A DNA stretch of 64,000 nucleotides from assembly GCA_964448855.1 (NCBI GenBank), contig CAYUXI010000001.1, forward strand, positions 62,001 to 126,000, given 5' to 3'. Positions 25,769 through 34,123 of this stretch are shown here, piece after piece. Position numbers and translations under genes: made by a program. Below the pieces are notes generated by a model, which worked only from the letters and a program-made list of their open reading frames with translations, did not search any database and was not told where the DNA came from. The DNA is from QAMX01 sp964448855 (GTDB taxonomy: Bacteria; Bacillota; Clostridia; Oscillospirales; QAMX01). Each line of letters begins with the position of its first letter. Within the stretch, counting starts at the first letter, position 1.

Positions 25769-27697
25769 ATGAATCAGGAAAAATTTTATATTACAACTGC
25801 GATTGCCTATACCTCGCGTGTGCCGCATATCGGAAACACCTATGAGGCGGTTCTGGCAGATGCAATTGCACGTTATAAACGACTGACCGGCTACGACGTC
25901 TTTTTCATGACGGGTACCGATGAACACGGGAAAAAGATTCAGCAGCAGGCTGAAGCGGCCGGTGTGACGCCGAAAGAGCACGTGGATCATATCGCCGGTG
26001 AGGTTCGCCGCATCTGGGATCTGATGAATGTCTCCTACGATAAATTCATCCGTACCACCGATGAATTCCATGAGAAAAGCGTTTCTGAAATCTTCAAACG
26101 CCTCTATGATCAGGGCGATATCTATAAGTCCAAATATACCGGCCACTACTGCGTCTCCTGTGAGTCCTTTTTCACGGATGCACAGCTGAATGACGGAAAA
26201 TGCCCGGACTGCGGCGGCCCGGTGGAACCGGCCAGCGAAGAAGCGTATTTCCTGCGCCTTTCCAAATATGCAGATCGCCTGATGCAGTATATCGAGGAGA
26301 ATCCGGAGTTTATCCAGCCGAAGGCTCGCCGCAATGAAATGGTCAATAACTTCCTGAAACCGGGGCTCATGGATCTCTGTGTCTCCCGCTCGACGTTTAC
26401 GTGGGGGATCCCGGTCGAATTCGACCCGGGTCATGTCATTTATGTCTGGATTGATGCGCTTTCCAACTATATCACCGGGCTGGGCTATCAGCCGGGCGAG
26501 TCCAGTGAGATGTACCGCAAATACTGGCCGGCGGATGTCCACCTGATCGGGAAGGATATCATGCGTTTCCATACCATCTATTGGCCGATTATCCTGATGG
26601 CACTCGGCGAACCGCTGCCGAAAAAGATCTTCGGTCATCCGTGGCTCCTGATGAATGGCGAAAAAATGTCCAAATCCAAGGGCAACGTGATTTATGCCGA
26701 TGAACTGGTGCATTATTTTGGCGTCGATGCGGTGCGGTATTTCCTGTTGAATGAAATGCCGTTTGCCTCCGATGGCACCTTGACATACGAGCTGGTGGCT
26801 GCGCGCTTTAATTCCGACCTGGCCAACATCCTTGGAAATCTCGTCAACCGCACACTGGCCATGACCGGAAAATACTTTGACGGCGTTGTGCCAGCCTGCG
26901 GCGAATTGGAGGCGGTTGACCTCGACCTGCGAGAGGTCGCACGTCATACGGTAGATGCTGTTGAAACGGATATGAACGAACTGCGCGTTGCAGATGCCAT
27001 TGGCGAAATCTGGACGCTTCTCCGCCGCTCGAACCGCTACATCGATGAGACGGAACCGTGGCTGCTTGCCAAGGATGAGGCGAAAAAAGAACGTCTGGGA
27101 ACCGTGCTGTATCATCTGCTGGAGTCGATTCGGACGGCTGCAGTGCTGCTGCAGGCGTTCCTGCCGGATACGGCTGCCAAGATTTTCGCACAACTGAACA
27201 CCAGCGAATGCGGGTATGAATCCCTGCAGACCTTTGGCGGTCTGGCATCCGGTCAACCCATTGGAACACCGGTCGTGCTGTTTGCACGACTGGACGAAAA
27301 GGCTCTGATGGAGCAGATTGCCGCGGATTTTGAAGAAACGGCACCGACTCGTGAATATGCCCCGCTGGAAGACGAAATCACGATTGACCAGTTCGCGCAG
27401 ACTGATTTGCGCGCTGCACGCATTCTGACCTGTGAACCGGTCAAAAAAAGTAAGAAACTGCTGAAAATGACTGTGGAACTGGGCTTTGAACAGCGTCAGG
27501 TGGTTTCGGGCATTGCCCAGTGGTATCAGCCGGCTGATTTGATCGGCAAAACGGTGATCTTTGTGGCCAACCTGAAACCGGCCAAGCTGTGCGGCGTGGA
27601 GAGCCAGGGTATGATTCTGGCCGTAGACGGCGAAGACGATAGCGCACAGGTGGTTTTCCTGCCGGATTCGACAGAACCGGGTTCCAAGCTGCGCTGA
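25769..27697 (+). CDS. metG: methionyl-tRNA synthetase
   Basis: Charges tRNA-Met and initiator tRNA. 642 residues. Marks: ITTAIAYTSRVPHIGNTYEA (HIGH region), a CxxC...CxxC zinc knuckle (CVSCESFF ... CPDCGG), GKDIMRFHTIYWP, KMSKS in GEKMSKSKGNV, and a C-terminal tRNA-binding OB domain (IDQFAQTDLRAARILTCEPVKKSKKLL, about residues 540-642). I chose the ATG at 25769 with caggagagg upstream over the ATG at 25742. The TatD nuclease gene follows after nine bases, a very common pairing. Confidence 0.97.
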   Translation: MNQEKFYITTAIAYTSRVPHIGNTYEAVLADAIARYKRLTGYDVFFMTGTDEHGKKIQQQAEAAGVTPKEHVDHIAGEVRRIWDLMNVSYDKFIRTTDEFHEKSVSEIFKRLYDQGDIYKSKYTGHYCVSCESFFTDAQLNDGKCPDCGGPVEPASEEAYFLRLSKYADRLMQYIEENPEFIQPKARRNEMVNNFLKPGLMDLCVSRSTFTWGIPVEFDPGHVIYVWIDALSNYITGLGYQPGESSEMYRKYWPADVHLIGKDIMRFHTIYWPIILMALGEPLPKKIFGHPWLLMNGEKMSKSKGNVIYADELVHYFGVDAVRYFLLNEMPFASDGTLTYELVAARFNSDLANILGNLVNRTLAMTGKYFDGVVPACGELEAVDLDLREVARHTVDAVETDMNELRVADAIGEIWTLLRRSNRYIDETEPWLLAKDEAKKERLGTVLYHLLESIRTAAVLLQAFLPDTAAKIFAQLNTSECGYESLQTFGGLASGQPIGTPVVLFARLDEKALMEQIAADFEETAPTREYAPLEDEITIDQFAQTDLRAARILTCEPVKKSKKLLKMTVELGFEQRQVVSGIAQWYQPADLIGKTVIFVANLKPAKLCGVESQGMILAVDGEDDSAQVVFLPDSTEPGSKLR

Positions 27698-27706
27698 GGG
27701 TTGTCC

Positions 27707-28519
27707 ATGCTGTTTGATACACACGCCCATTATGACCATGTGCGCTTTCAGGACGACCGGGATGCACTGCTGTCTCAAATGCCAAACAACGGGGTAGGTC
27801 GCATCCTGAATGCAGCGTGCGACTTAGACAGCGCAGCTGCCTCCCAACGGCTTGCGGAACAGTATCCGTATGTCTATATGGCTGCCGGAATCCATCCGCA
27901 CGAATCTGCCAAAGCTCCTTCGGACTGGGTGGATGTCCTGAAAACCTACCTGCAGGATGAAAAATGCGTGGCAATCGGCGAAATTGGCCTGGACTATCAC
28001 TATGACTTTTCTCCGCGGGAAACACAGCTGCAGCTGTTTGACAGGCAGATGGCTCTGGCGGCAGAGACCGGCTTGCCGGTTATTATTCACGAACGTGAAG
28101 CATTGACCGATACGCTGCAGATGCTCCGAAAATATCAGGGACAGGTGACCGGAATCTTTCACTGCTTTTCCAACAGCGTGGAAACGGCACGGATTGTCCT
28201 CAATCTCGGATATTTGATCGCATTGGGCGGAACGGTTACGTTCAAAAATGCACACCATGCGCCGCTCGTTGCTGCATATACACCGGCGGACTGCCTGCTG
28301 GTGGAAACCGACTGCCCTTATATGGCGCCGGTTCCTGTGCGTGGACAAAGAAATGACTCTACATTTCTTCATTACACAGTCGAAAAAATTGCAGCGCTGC
28401 GCGGGCAGAGCTTTGAAGAAGTGGCGACGAAAACCTATCAGAATGCCTGTCGTTTCCTGAACATACCGGAAGAAAACGACAGACCAGATTGTACGGAAGA
28501 AAGGGACAGAAAAATATGA
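27707..28519 (+). CDS. tatD: TatD family metal-dependent DNase
   Basis: TIM-barrel metal hydrolase, 270 residues. Metal ligands are visible in FDTHAHYDHVRF, AIGEIGLDYHYD (Glu), IIHEREA (His), GIFHCFS (His) and LLVETDCPYMAP (Asp). ATG 27707 has gaggg six bases before it; TTG 27701 is less likely. It overlaps the following oxidoreductase start by four bases (ATGA), so the metG-tatD-oxidoreductase run is one operon. Confidence 0.93.
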   Translation: MLFDTHAHYDHVRFQDDRDALLSQMPNNGVGRILNAACDLDSAAASQRLAEQYPYVYMAAGIHPHESAKAPSDWVDVLKTYLQDEKCVAIGEIGLDYHYDFSPRETQLQLFDRQMALAAETGLPVIIHEREALTDTLQMLRKYQGQVTGIFHCFSNSVETARIVLNLGYLIALGGTVTFKNAHHAPLVAAYTPADCLLVETDCPYMAPVPVRGQRNDSTFLHYTVEKIAALRGQSFEEVATKTYQNACRFLNIPEENDRPDCTEERDRKI

Positions 28520-29691
28520 CCACTCTGCGAATGGGGATTGTAGGGATTGGCAATATGGGCTCCGCTCATGTTGCAAGAATCACAAAAGGCGAAGTCCAAG
28601 GCATGACGCTGACAGCCGTCTGCGATACGGATGCAAACAAGCGAAACGCCGCAGCGAAAAATCTGGAAGGCGTCACGGTCTTTGATGATTACAAAAAACT
28701 GGTGGATTCCGGCTGCTGCGATGCGATTATCATTGCAACGCCCCACTATTTTCACCCGGAAATTGCCATCTACGCCATGGAGCACGGCCTGCACGTTCTG
28801 ACGGAAAAGCCGGCAGGCGTTTATACGGCACAAGTTCATAAGATGAACGCCGTGGCACAGCAGACCGGCAAGGTGTTCGGCATCATGTTTAACCAGCGCA
28901 CAACGCCCATCTTTGCAAAGGCACGGGAGCTGCTCCGCGAAGGCCGCCTCGGCGAGCTGAAGCGCGTGGTGTGGATTATCACCAACTGGTATCGGAATCA
29001 GGCGTACTTCGATTCCGGCTCCTGGAGAGCTACATGGGTAGGCGAAGGCGGGGGCGTTCTGCTGAACCAATGCGTACACAATATCGACCTGTGGCAGTGG
29101 ATTTGCGGAATGCCTGCACGAATTCGCGGATTTGTCGGCTACGGAAAATACCATAACATCGAGGTCGATGACGATGTGACGGTCTATGCCGAATATCCCA
29201 ATGGCGCAACGGGAACGTTTATCACCACCACCGGCGAGTATCCGGGAACCAATCGCCTGGAAATCAGCGGTGACCGTGGCAAACTGGTTATCGAAAATGG
29301 CTTGATGAAGCTCTGGGAATACGAGACCTCTGAACGCTATTTCTGCTTCCATTCGGATACGAATACCCCAAAGCCGGAGATTGTGTACACAGAGACTTCG
29401 TTCACGGACAACGGCCCGGCACATACTGGCATTTGTCAGGACTTTGCAAATGCCGTTCTGCACGGCACGCCGCTGCTGTCTCCGGGCTGTGAAGGTCTGA
29501 ATTCACTGGAAATCATCAACGCAATTTATCTGTCCGACTGGACGAATTCCATGGTTTCGCTGCCGGTAGACGAGGTGCTGTATGAACAGCTGCTCCGTGA
29601 AAAAATCCGGACATCCTCTCTGCGCGACATTGAAGATGCCTGCCCGTCGAATACGGACACCCTGAAGGATCGCTGGTCCGTGAAATGGTAA
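28516..29691 (+). CDS. Gfo/Idh/MocA family NAD(P)-dependent oxidoreductase
   Basis: 391 residues. The N-terminal Rossmann domain has GIVGIGNMGSAH; the family-typical TEKPAGVYTAQV contains the catalytic-region Lys-Pro; the C-terminal domain has WVGEGGGVLLNQCVHNIDLWQW with the usual His-x-x-Asp. Such enzymes oxidise sugars, inositols or related compounds. The substrate cannot be read from sequence; no sugar-uptake genes are adjacent. The ATG overlaps the tatD stop, with gaaagggac upstream. Confidence 0.9.
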   Translation: MTTLRMGIVGIGNMGSAHVARITKGEVQGMTLTAVCDTDANKRNAAAKNLEGVTVFDDYKKLVDSGCCDAIIIATPHYFHPEIAIYAMEHGLHVLTEKPAGVYTAQVHKMNAVAQQTGKVFGIMFNQRTTPIFAKARELLREGRLGELKRVVWIITNWYRNQAYFDSGSWRATWVGEGGGVLLNQCVHNIDLWQWICGMPARIRGFVGYGKYHNIEVDDDVTVYAEYPNGATGTFITTTGEYPGTNRLEISGDRGKLVIENGLMKLWEYETSERYFCFHSDTNTPKPEIVYTETSFTDNGPAHTGICQDFANAVLHGTPLLSPGCEGLNSLEIINAIYLSDWTNSMVSLPVDEVLYEQLLREKIRTSSLRDIEDACPSNTDTLKDRWSVKW

Positions 29692-29784
29692 GTCAGAATC
29701 TGTCTACTGAATCCTCTTTCAACAAAACATTGTGACAAATTCTGAGAATGCTTCGAAAAATACCAAAAACACGGCAAAATCACC

Positions 29785-29813
29785 GGAACACATCTCCATT
29801 TTGTGCGTATAAT
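29785..29813 (+). promoter_or_regulatory. possible distal groESL promoter
   Basis: GGAACA (poor -35), 17 bases, TATAAT. It would add a ~200-base leader to the groESL message. Confidence 0.3.
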
Positions 29814-29912
29814 AGAAGAAATGAATGTAGCTACTGGACGGGTATTCTGAGGCAAAATGACAGTGTTCAAAAAAATCGGAATATTCGGGAAGATAATTGG
29901 TAAGAATAGACA

Positions 29913-29941
29913 TTGCCAAATGGACGCATTTTGATTATCAT
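29913..29941 (+). promoter_or_regulatory. sigma-A promoter of groESL
   Basis: TTGCCA, 17 bases, TATCAT. The expected start of transcription falls just before or within the CIRCE element. Confidence 0.75.
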
Positions 29942-29948
29942 ATATGCG

Positions 29949-29975
29949 TTAGCACTCGACGCTGAAGAGTGCTAA
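29949..29975. promoter_or_regulatory. CIRCE operator (HrcA site)
   Basis: TTAGCACTC, nine bases, GAGTGCTAA: an exact match to the CIRCE consensus. HrcA repressor binding here would place groESL under heat-shock control. hrcA itself is not in the window. Confidence 0.97.
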
Positions 29976-30019
29976 AACCACCGGAAAAATGACCTTGAAA
30001 CTATAAGGAGGAACACCCT

Positions 30020-30304
30020 ATGAAATTGAAACCGTTGGCCGACCGCGTTGTGGTCAAGATGGTCGAAGCTGAAGAAACGACGAAGAGCGGCATTATCCTG
30101 ACCGCTTCCGCAAAAGAAAAACCGCAGATCGCAGAGATTATTGCTGTGGGTCCGGGCGGCGTTGTGGATGGCAAAGAAGTCAAAATGTATGTCAACGTTG
30201 GCGACAAAGTCATCACCAGCAAATATTCCGGCACAGAAGTGAAGATTGACGGCGAGGAATACACCATTGTCCGTCAAAGCGATATTCTCGCCATTTGCGA
30301 ATAA
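30020..30304 (+). CDS. groES: co-chaperonin GroES
   Basis: 94-residue heptameric lid of the GroEL chamber. KLKPLADRVVVKMVEAEETTKSGIIL and the mobile loop, then VGPGGVVDGK and YTIVRQSDILAI at the end, are standard. Strong ataaggagg before the ATG. Under CIRCE control with groEL 41 bases downstream. Confidence 0.98.
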   Translation: MKLKPLADRVVVKMVEAEETTKSGIILTASAKEKPQIAEIIAVGPGGVVDGKEVKMYVNVGDKVITSKYSGTEVKIDGEEYTIVRQSDILAICE

Positions 30305-30345
30305 TTGCAGCGCTCTGAGCTTGAAAGAATTAGGAGGAATTATCT

Positions 30346-31980
30346 ATGGCAAAAAAGCTGATTTACGGTGAGGAAGCTCGCCGCGCCCTTGAAAGAGGCG
30401 TCAATAAAGTTGCAGATACCGTGAAGATTACCCTGGGTCCGAAAGGCCGCAATGTCGTTCTGGACAAGAAATTTGGCGCACCGATGATCATCAATGACGG
30501 TGTTTCCATCGCCAAGGAAATCGAACTGGAAGATCGTTTTGAAAACATGGGCGCACAGCTTCTGAAAGAAGTTGCCACCAAGACAAACGATGTGGCCGGT
30601 GACGGTACCACCACCGCAACCGTTCTGGCACAGGCTCTCGTCCGCGAAGGCCTGAAGAACCTGGCAGCAGGTGCCAACCCCATGGTCATGCGCAAGGGCA
30701 TTTCCGCAGCCGTCGCAGCTGCTGTTGAAAACATCAAGCAGAACGCCGTTGCCGTTTCCGGCAGCAGCGATATCGCCAAGGTCGCAGCCATTTCTTCCGG
30801 CAACGAAGACATCGGCAAGCTGATCGCAGATGCGATGGATAAGGTTTCCAACGATGGTGTCATCACGGTTGAAGAATCCAAGACCGCCGAAACGTACAGC
30901 GAAATCGTCGAAGGTATGCAGTTTGACCGCGGCTATATCACACCGTACATGGTGACGGATTCGGATAAAATGGAAGCCGTCATTGACGACGCCTATATCC
31001 TGATCACGGATAAGAAGATTTCCAACATCCAGGAAATCCTCCCGCTGCTGGAGCAGATTGTTCAGACCGGCAAAAAGCTGGTGATCATCGCCGAAGATGT
31101 CGAAGGCGAAGCACTGGCCACTCTGATCGTCAATAAGCTGCGCGGCACCTTCACCTGCATCGCAGTCAAGGCTCCGGGCTTTGGCGACAGACGGAAGGAA
31201 ATGCTGAAGGATATCGCCATCTTGACCGGCGGCGAAGTGATCAGCGAAGAACTGGGTCTGGATCTGAAGGAAACCCAGGTCACACAGCTGGGCCGCGCAC
31301 GTCAGGTCAAAATCCAGAAGGAAAACACGATCATCGTCGACGGCGCTGGTTCGACAGACGAAATCAAAGCCCGCATCAACCAGATCAAGGCTCAGATCGA
31401 AACGACCACCTCTGAATTCGATAAAGAAAAGCTCCAGGAACGCCTTGCGAAGCTCTCCGGCGGCGTTGCAGTCATCAAAGTCGGTGCCGCAACCGAAACC
31501 GAGATGAAGGAAATGAAGCTCCGCATCGAAGATGCTCTGAACTCCACCCGCGCAGCTGTCGAAGAAGGCATCATCAGCGGCGGTGGTACGGCCTTTGTGA
31601 ATGCCATTGCCAGCGTTGAAAAGCTGCTGAAAACAACCGAAGGCGACGAACGCACCGGTGTCCGCGCCGTCATCAAAGCGCTGGAAGAACCGATCAAGCA
31701 GATCGCTGCGAACGCAGGCATTGACGGCAGCATCGTTCTTGAAAAGATCAAGAACTCCAAGAAGCCGGGCTATGGCTTCGATGCCGCCACAGAGACATAC
31801 ACCGATATGGTCAAAGCCGGTATCGTGGATCCTGCAAAGGTGACGCGTTCCGCGCTGCAGAACGCAGCAAGCGTTGCCTCCATGGTTCTGACCACGGAAG
31901 CACTCGTTGGCGATATTCCGGAGCCCCCGGCAGCCGCACCGGCACAGGGCGGCATGGGCGGCGACATGGGCATGTATTAA
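30346..31980 (+). CDS. groEL: chaperonin GroEL
   Basis: 544-residue ATP-dependent chaperonin. ITLGPKGRNVVLDKKFGAP, NDGVSIAKEIELEDRFENMGA, DVAGDGTTTATVLAQA (ATP site) and the apical domain segments are intact; the C terminus ends in the flexible GGMGGDMGMY tail. taggaggaatt precedes the ATG. A strong terminator follows at 32050. Confidence 0.99.
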   Translation: MAKKLIYGEEARRALERGVNKVADTVKITLGPKGRNVVLDKKFGAPMIINDGVSIAKEIELEDRFENMGAQLLKEVATKTNDVAGDGTTTATVLAQALVREGLKNLAAGANPMVMRKGISAAVAAAVENIKQNAVAVSGSSDIAKVAAISSGNEDIGKLIADAMDKVSNDGVITVEESKTAETYSEIVEGMQFDRGYITPYMVTDSDKMEAVIDDAYILITDKKISNIQEILPLLEQIVQTGKKLVIIAEDVEGEALATLIVNKLRGTFTCIAVKAPGFGDRRKEMLKDIAILTGGEVISEELGLDLKETQVTQLGRARQVKIQKENTIIVDGAGSTDEIKARINQIKAQIETTTSEFDKEKLQERLAKLSGGVAVIKVGAATETEMKEMKLRIEDALNSTRAAVEEGIISGGGTAFVNAIASVEKLLKTTEGDERTGVRAVIKALEEPIKQIAANAGIDGSIVLEKIKNSKKPGYGFDAATETYTDMVKAGIVDPAKVTRSALQNAASVASMVLTTEALVGDIPEPPAAAPAQGGMGGDMGMY

Positions 31981-32049
31981 GCCCATCGCAGCGTCTTGCA
32001 TCCTGCAAACGTTTGAGTGGCCGTCAGGCCATTTCGACAACAGCCATTC

Positions 32050-32088
32050 AGCATCCGTATGGATTTCGCATCCGTACGGATGCTTTTT
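32050..32088 (+). terminator. rho-independent terminator of groESL
   Basis: AGCATCCGTA (32050-32059) pairs with TACGGATGCT (32075-32084), followed by a T run. A second, shorter palindrome (GCATCCGTACGGATGC) offers an alternative fold with the same T run. Confidence 0.85.
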
Positions 32089-32132
32089 GGTTGCGTCCTG
32101 CATCGGATGGTGTTTGTGAGCAAACCGAGGAA

Positions 32133-32177
32133 CAAAAAGACCGTCCATGGCCGCAGGCTGCAGCCGTGGACGGTCTT
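32133..32177 (-). terminator. rho-independent terminator of the metallo-hydrolase gene
   Basis: About 15 pairs with one G-U (32137-32151 with 32163-32177) and, on the minus strand, TTTTT directly after the stem. It ends the leftward gene convergent with groEL. Confidence 0.8.
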
Positions 32178-32230
32178 GATTCCGTCGGAGTATCGCATGA
32201 AACAGTCAGCGCAAAGCACTGCCTGTTCCA

Positions 32231-33049
32231 TTAGAATTCGACGATCTTCCCGTCAAACGATACATCAAACCCATATTGTCTGGCGAAAGGAACCATTTCA
32301 TCATAAATCTTCAGCGAATTATGAGAAAAGTGATTGATGATCCGCATGGTATTGCCGTCGATGCATTTTTCATCTTCCAGCCGCTGTGCGACCTCTGCAC
32401 AGACATCGATGGACATATGACCCTTTCGGTGGGTCGGCAAAGCGCCATAGGTACAATCCAGACTGATCAGATCAAAATGACGCCCTTTTAAATAGGCCCA
32501 GGTGTCATCCGTGAAGTAGCCGGTATCGTGTGCATAGAGGAGCGTCTTTTTGCCGTCTGAGATGCAGTAAATGTGGGCGTCCTGTGAGGGATCGTGATCT
32601 GCACGAAGCGGCGTGATTTCGTAGGCATCCTGGTAGAAGGGCTTGAAATCTTCAATGACGTGAAACGACAGGTGATCTGCCCATTCATCGGAATGCGACA
32701 GGCGATCCTTGATTTTGTCAGCGGCGGATTGGGTCAAATAGAGCTGAAGCAGCCCAGCACCGTGGCTATACGGCGGACGGTGCAAAAACAGATCCTCCGG
32801 ATAAAAATGATCCGGATGCGCGTGCGTGAAGATGACGCCTGTCCACAGGCTTGTGTTCAGCCCGTGCTTTAAGATATGCAGATACGTGTCTGCTGGAAAG
32901 TCGATGACGAGCTTGTCATCCAGCAGCGCCTGCGAACGTGTACGGATATTGTTTCCACCGGCAGCACGTGCCCGGCGGCAATGATCACACTCGCAAAAAA
33001 GAGCCGGCCAGCCTTCGGCCGCGGCAGTCCCAAGATATTGCAGTTTCAT
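32231..33049 (-). CDS. MBL-fold metallo-hydrolase (PhnP-like)
   Basis: 272 residues. Metallo-beta-lactamase fold with the metal motif FTHAHPDHFYP, a later AHDTGYF and a C-terminal IINHFSHN. The N-terminal YLGTAAAEGWPALFCECDHC with a Cys pair (CECDHC) resembles PhnP and related phosphodiesterases, where Cys and His bind a structural zinc. The substrate is likely a small cyclic phosphate or nucleotide; this is inference from the fold. No phosphonate genes lie nearby. Transcribed alone, divergent from the radical SAM operon. Confidence 0.85.
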   Translation of the reverse strand: MKLQYLGTAAAEGWPALFCECDHCRRARAAGGNNIRTRSQALLDDKLVIDFPADTYLHILKHGLNTSLWTGVIFTHAHPDHFYPEDLFLHRPPYSHGAGLLQLYLTQSAADKIKDRLSHSDEWADHLSFHVIEDFKPFYQDAYEITPLRADHDPSQDAHIYCISDGKKTLLYAHDTGYFTDDTWAYLKGRHFDLISLDCTYGALPTHRKGHMSIDVCAEVAQRLEDEKCIDGNTMRIINHFSHNSLKIYDEMVPFARQYGFDVSFDGKIVEF

Positions 33050-33100
33050 ATTCCAGTCTCTTTCTGATGCAGTTTTCTATCTTTCTATATTGTACATGAG

Positions 33101-33129
33101 TTGACAAACAATTTCAAGTGTGGTACACT
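33101..33129 (+). promoter_or_regulatory. sigma-A promoter for the radical SAM-pcrA operon
   Basis: TTGACA, 17 bases, TACACT; 50 bases before the radical SAM start. Confidence 0.8.
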
Positions 33130-33178
33130 ACATAGAGCGGTTAATTTTTGGAGACTCTCAGGGAATTGTGGAGGAAGC

Positions 33179-34108
33179 ATGGACTGGTCGGAACAAACAA
33201 AACAGGCAATGAGCTGCTGTCACTGCTGCCCGCGGGCGTGCGGCGCAGATCGACTGCACGGAGAAACGGGTGCCTGCGGAGCGGGAATGCTGCCCGCCGT
33301 TGTGAGAGCCATGCCGCATTTCTATGAGGAACCGTGCATTTCCGGCACACAGGGCAGCGGAGCCGTCTTTTTTCAGGGCTGCTCTTTGCGCTGTGTTTTT
33401 TGCCAGAATGACTCCATTTCCAGAAAAGTAGATGCACCCGCTCTTTCATTGGACGCATTTTGCGCCACACTGGAGGGGCTTGTCCGCCGCAATGTACACA
33501 ATCTGAATTTTGTCACCCCCACACACTATGCCTACCAGATCGCAGATGCATTGCGCTGTCTCCAGCCAACCATACCGGTGATCTGGAATACCGGCGGCTA
33601 TGAATCGCTGGAAACCATTGATATGCTTGCACCGCTGGTCGATGTCTGGCTGCCGGATTTGAAATTTTCGGACGATCAGACGGGAATGCGATATACGGCC
33701 GTTCGTGATTATGCAACGGTTGCCTTTTCGGCAGTCCGTCATATGGCGGAGCTGGCCGGGGCGGCACAATATGACGACCAGCAAATGATCACGCATGGCT
33801 TGATTATTCGGCATCTGTGCCTGCCCGGCATGACCACGCAGTCGAAACACATCCTGCAGTGGATTCGACAGACGCTGGGTGCAGACGCTGCGGTGAGCCT
33901 GATGCGTCAATACTTTCCGGCAGGTGCAGCAAAGCGAGACAACATTCGTCCGCTCAACCGAAAACTTCGCAATGACGAATATGAGCGGGTTTTTGATTTC
34001 ATGATGAATCTCGGCCTGATCAACGGCTATGTCCAGGATGCGGAAGCAGCTGAGGAGGGGTATGTGCCTGATTTTAACGGAGAAGGCGTAGCGGAAGAAA
34101 TACAATAG
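33179..34108 (+). CDS. radical SAM protein, PflA/YfkA-like
   Basis: 309 residues. The iron-sulfur motif CSLRCVFC follows a GAVFFQGC segment, typical of a group of pyruvate-formate-lyase-activase-like proteins often annotated simply as radical SAM. The N terminus has additional Cys clusters (CCHCCPRACGA ... GETGACGAG). VIWNTGGYESLETI and DVWLPDLKFSDD are group-typical. The ATG 33179 has ggaggaagc upstream; the longer frame begins at the promoter and is rejected. No glycyl-radical enzyme gene is nearby, so its target is unknown. pcrA follows by 15 bases. Confidence 0.85.
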   Translation: MDWSEQTKQAMSCCHCCPRACGADRLHGETGACGAGMLPAVVRAMPHFYEEPCISGTQGSGAVFFQGCSLRCVFCQNDSISRKVDAPALSLDAFCATLEGLVRRNVHNLNFVTPTHYAYQIADALRCLQPTIPVIWNTGGYESLETIDMLAPLVDVWLPDLKFSDDQTGMRYTAVRDYATVAFSAVRHMAELAGAAQYDDQQMITHGLIIRHLCLPGMTTQSKHILQWIRQTLGADAAVSLMRQYFPAGAAKRDNIRPLNRKLRNDEYERVFDFMMNLGLINGYVQDAEAAEEGYVPDFNGEGVAEEIQ

Positions 34109-34123
34109 AGGAGACAATCAAGC

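Larger units (their letters stand above)
29692..30019 (+). other. groESL upstream region
   Basis: 328 bases without a gene. It holds a possible distal promoter at 29785-29813, the main promoter at 29913-29941 and the CIRCE element. Minus-strand frames here have no ribosome site and no recognisable product. Confidence 0.6.

Noticed and set aside
25664..27778. Long minus-strand frame (704 residues) opposite metG
   Set aside because: Shadow of metG; no recognisable motifs and its start overlaps the TatD gene.
29526..29870. Minus-strand frame over the end of the oxidoreductase gene
   Set aside because: No ribosome site and no recognisable product; the region is the groESL upstream.
30340..32148. 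Long minus-strand frame (602 residues) opposite groEL
   Set aside because: Product is Cys/Phe/Asp-rich noise typical of antisense to GroEL; no ribosome site; it runs over both terminators.
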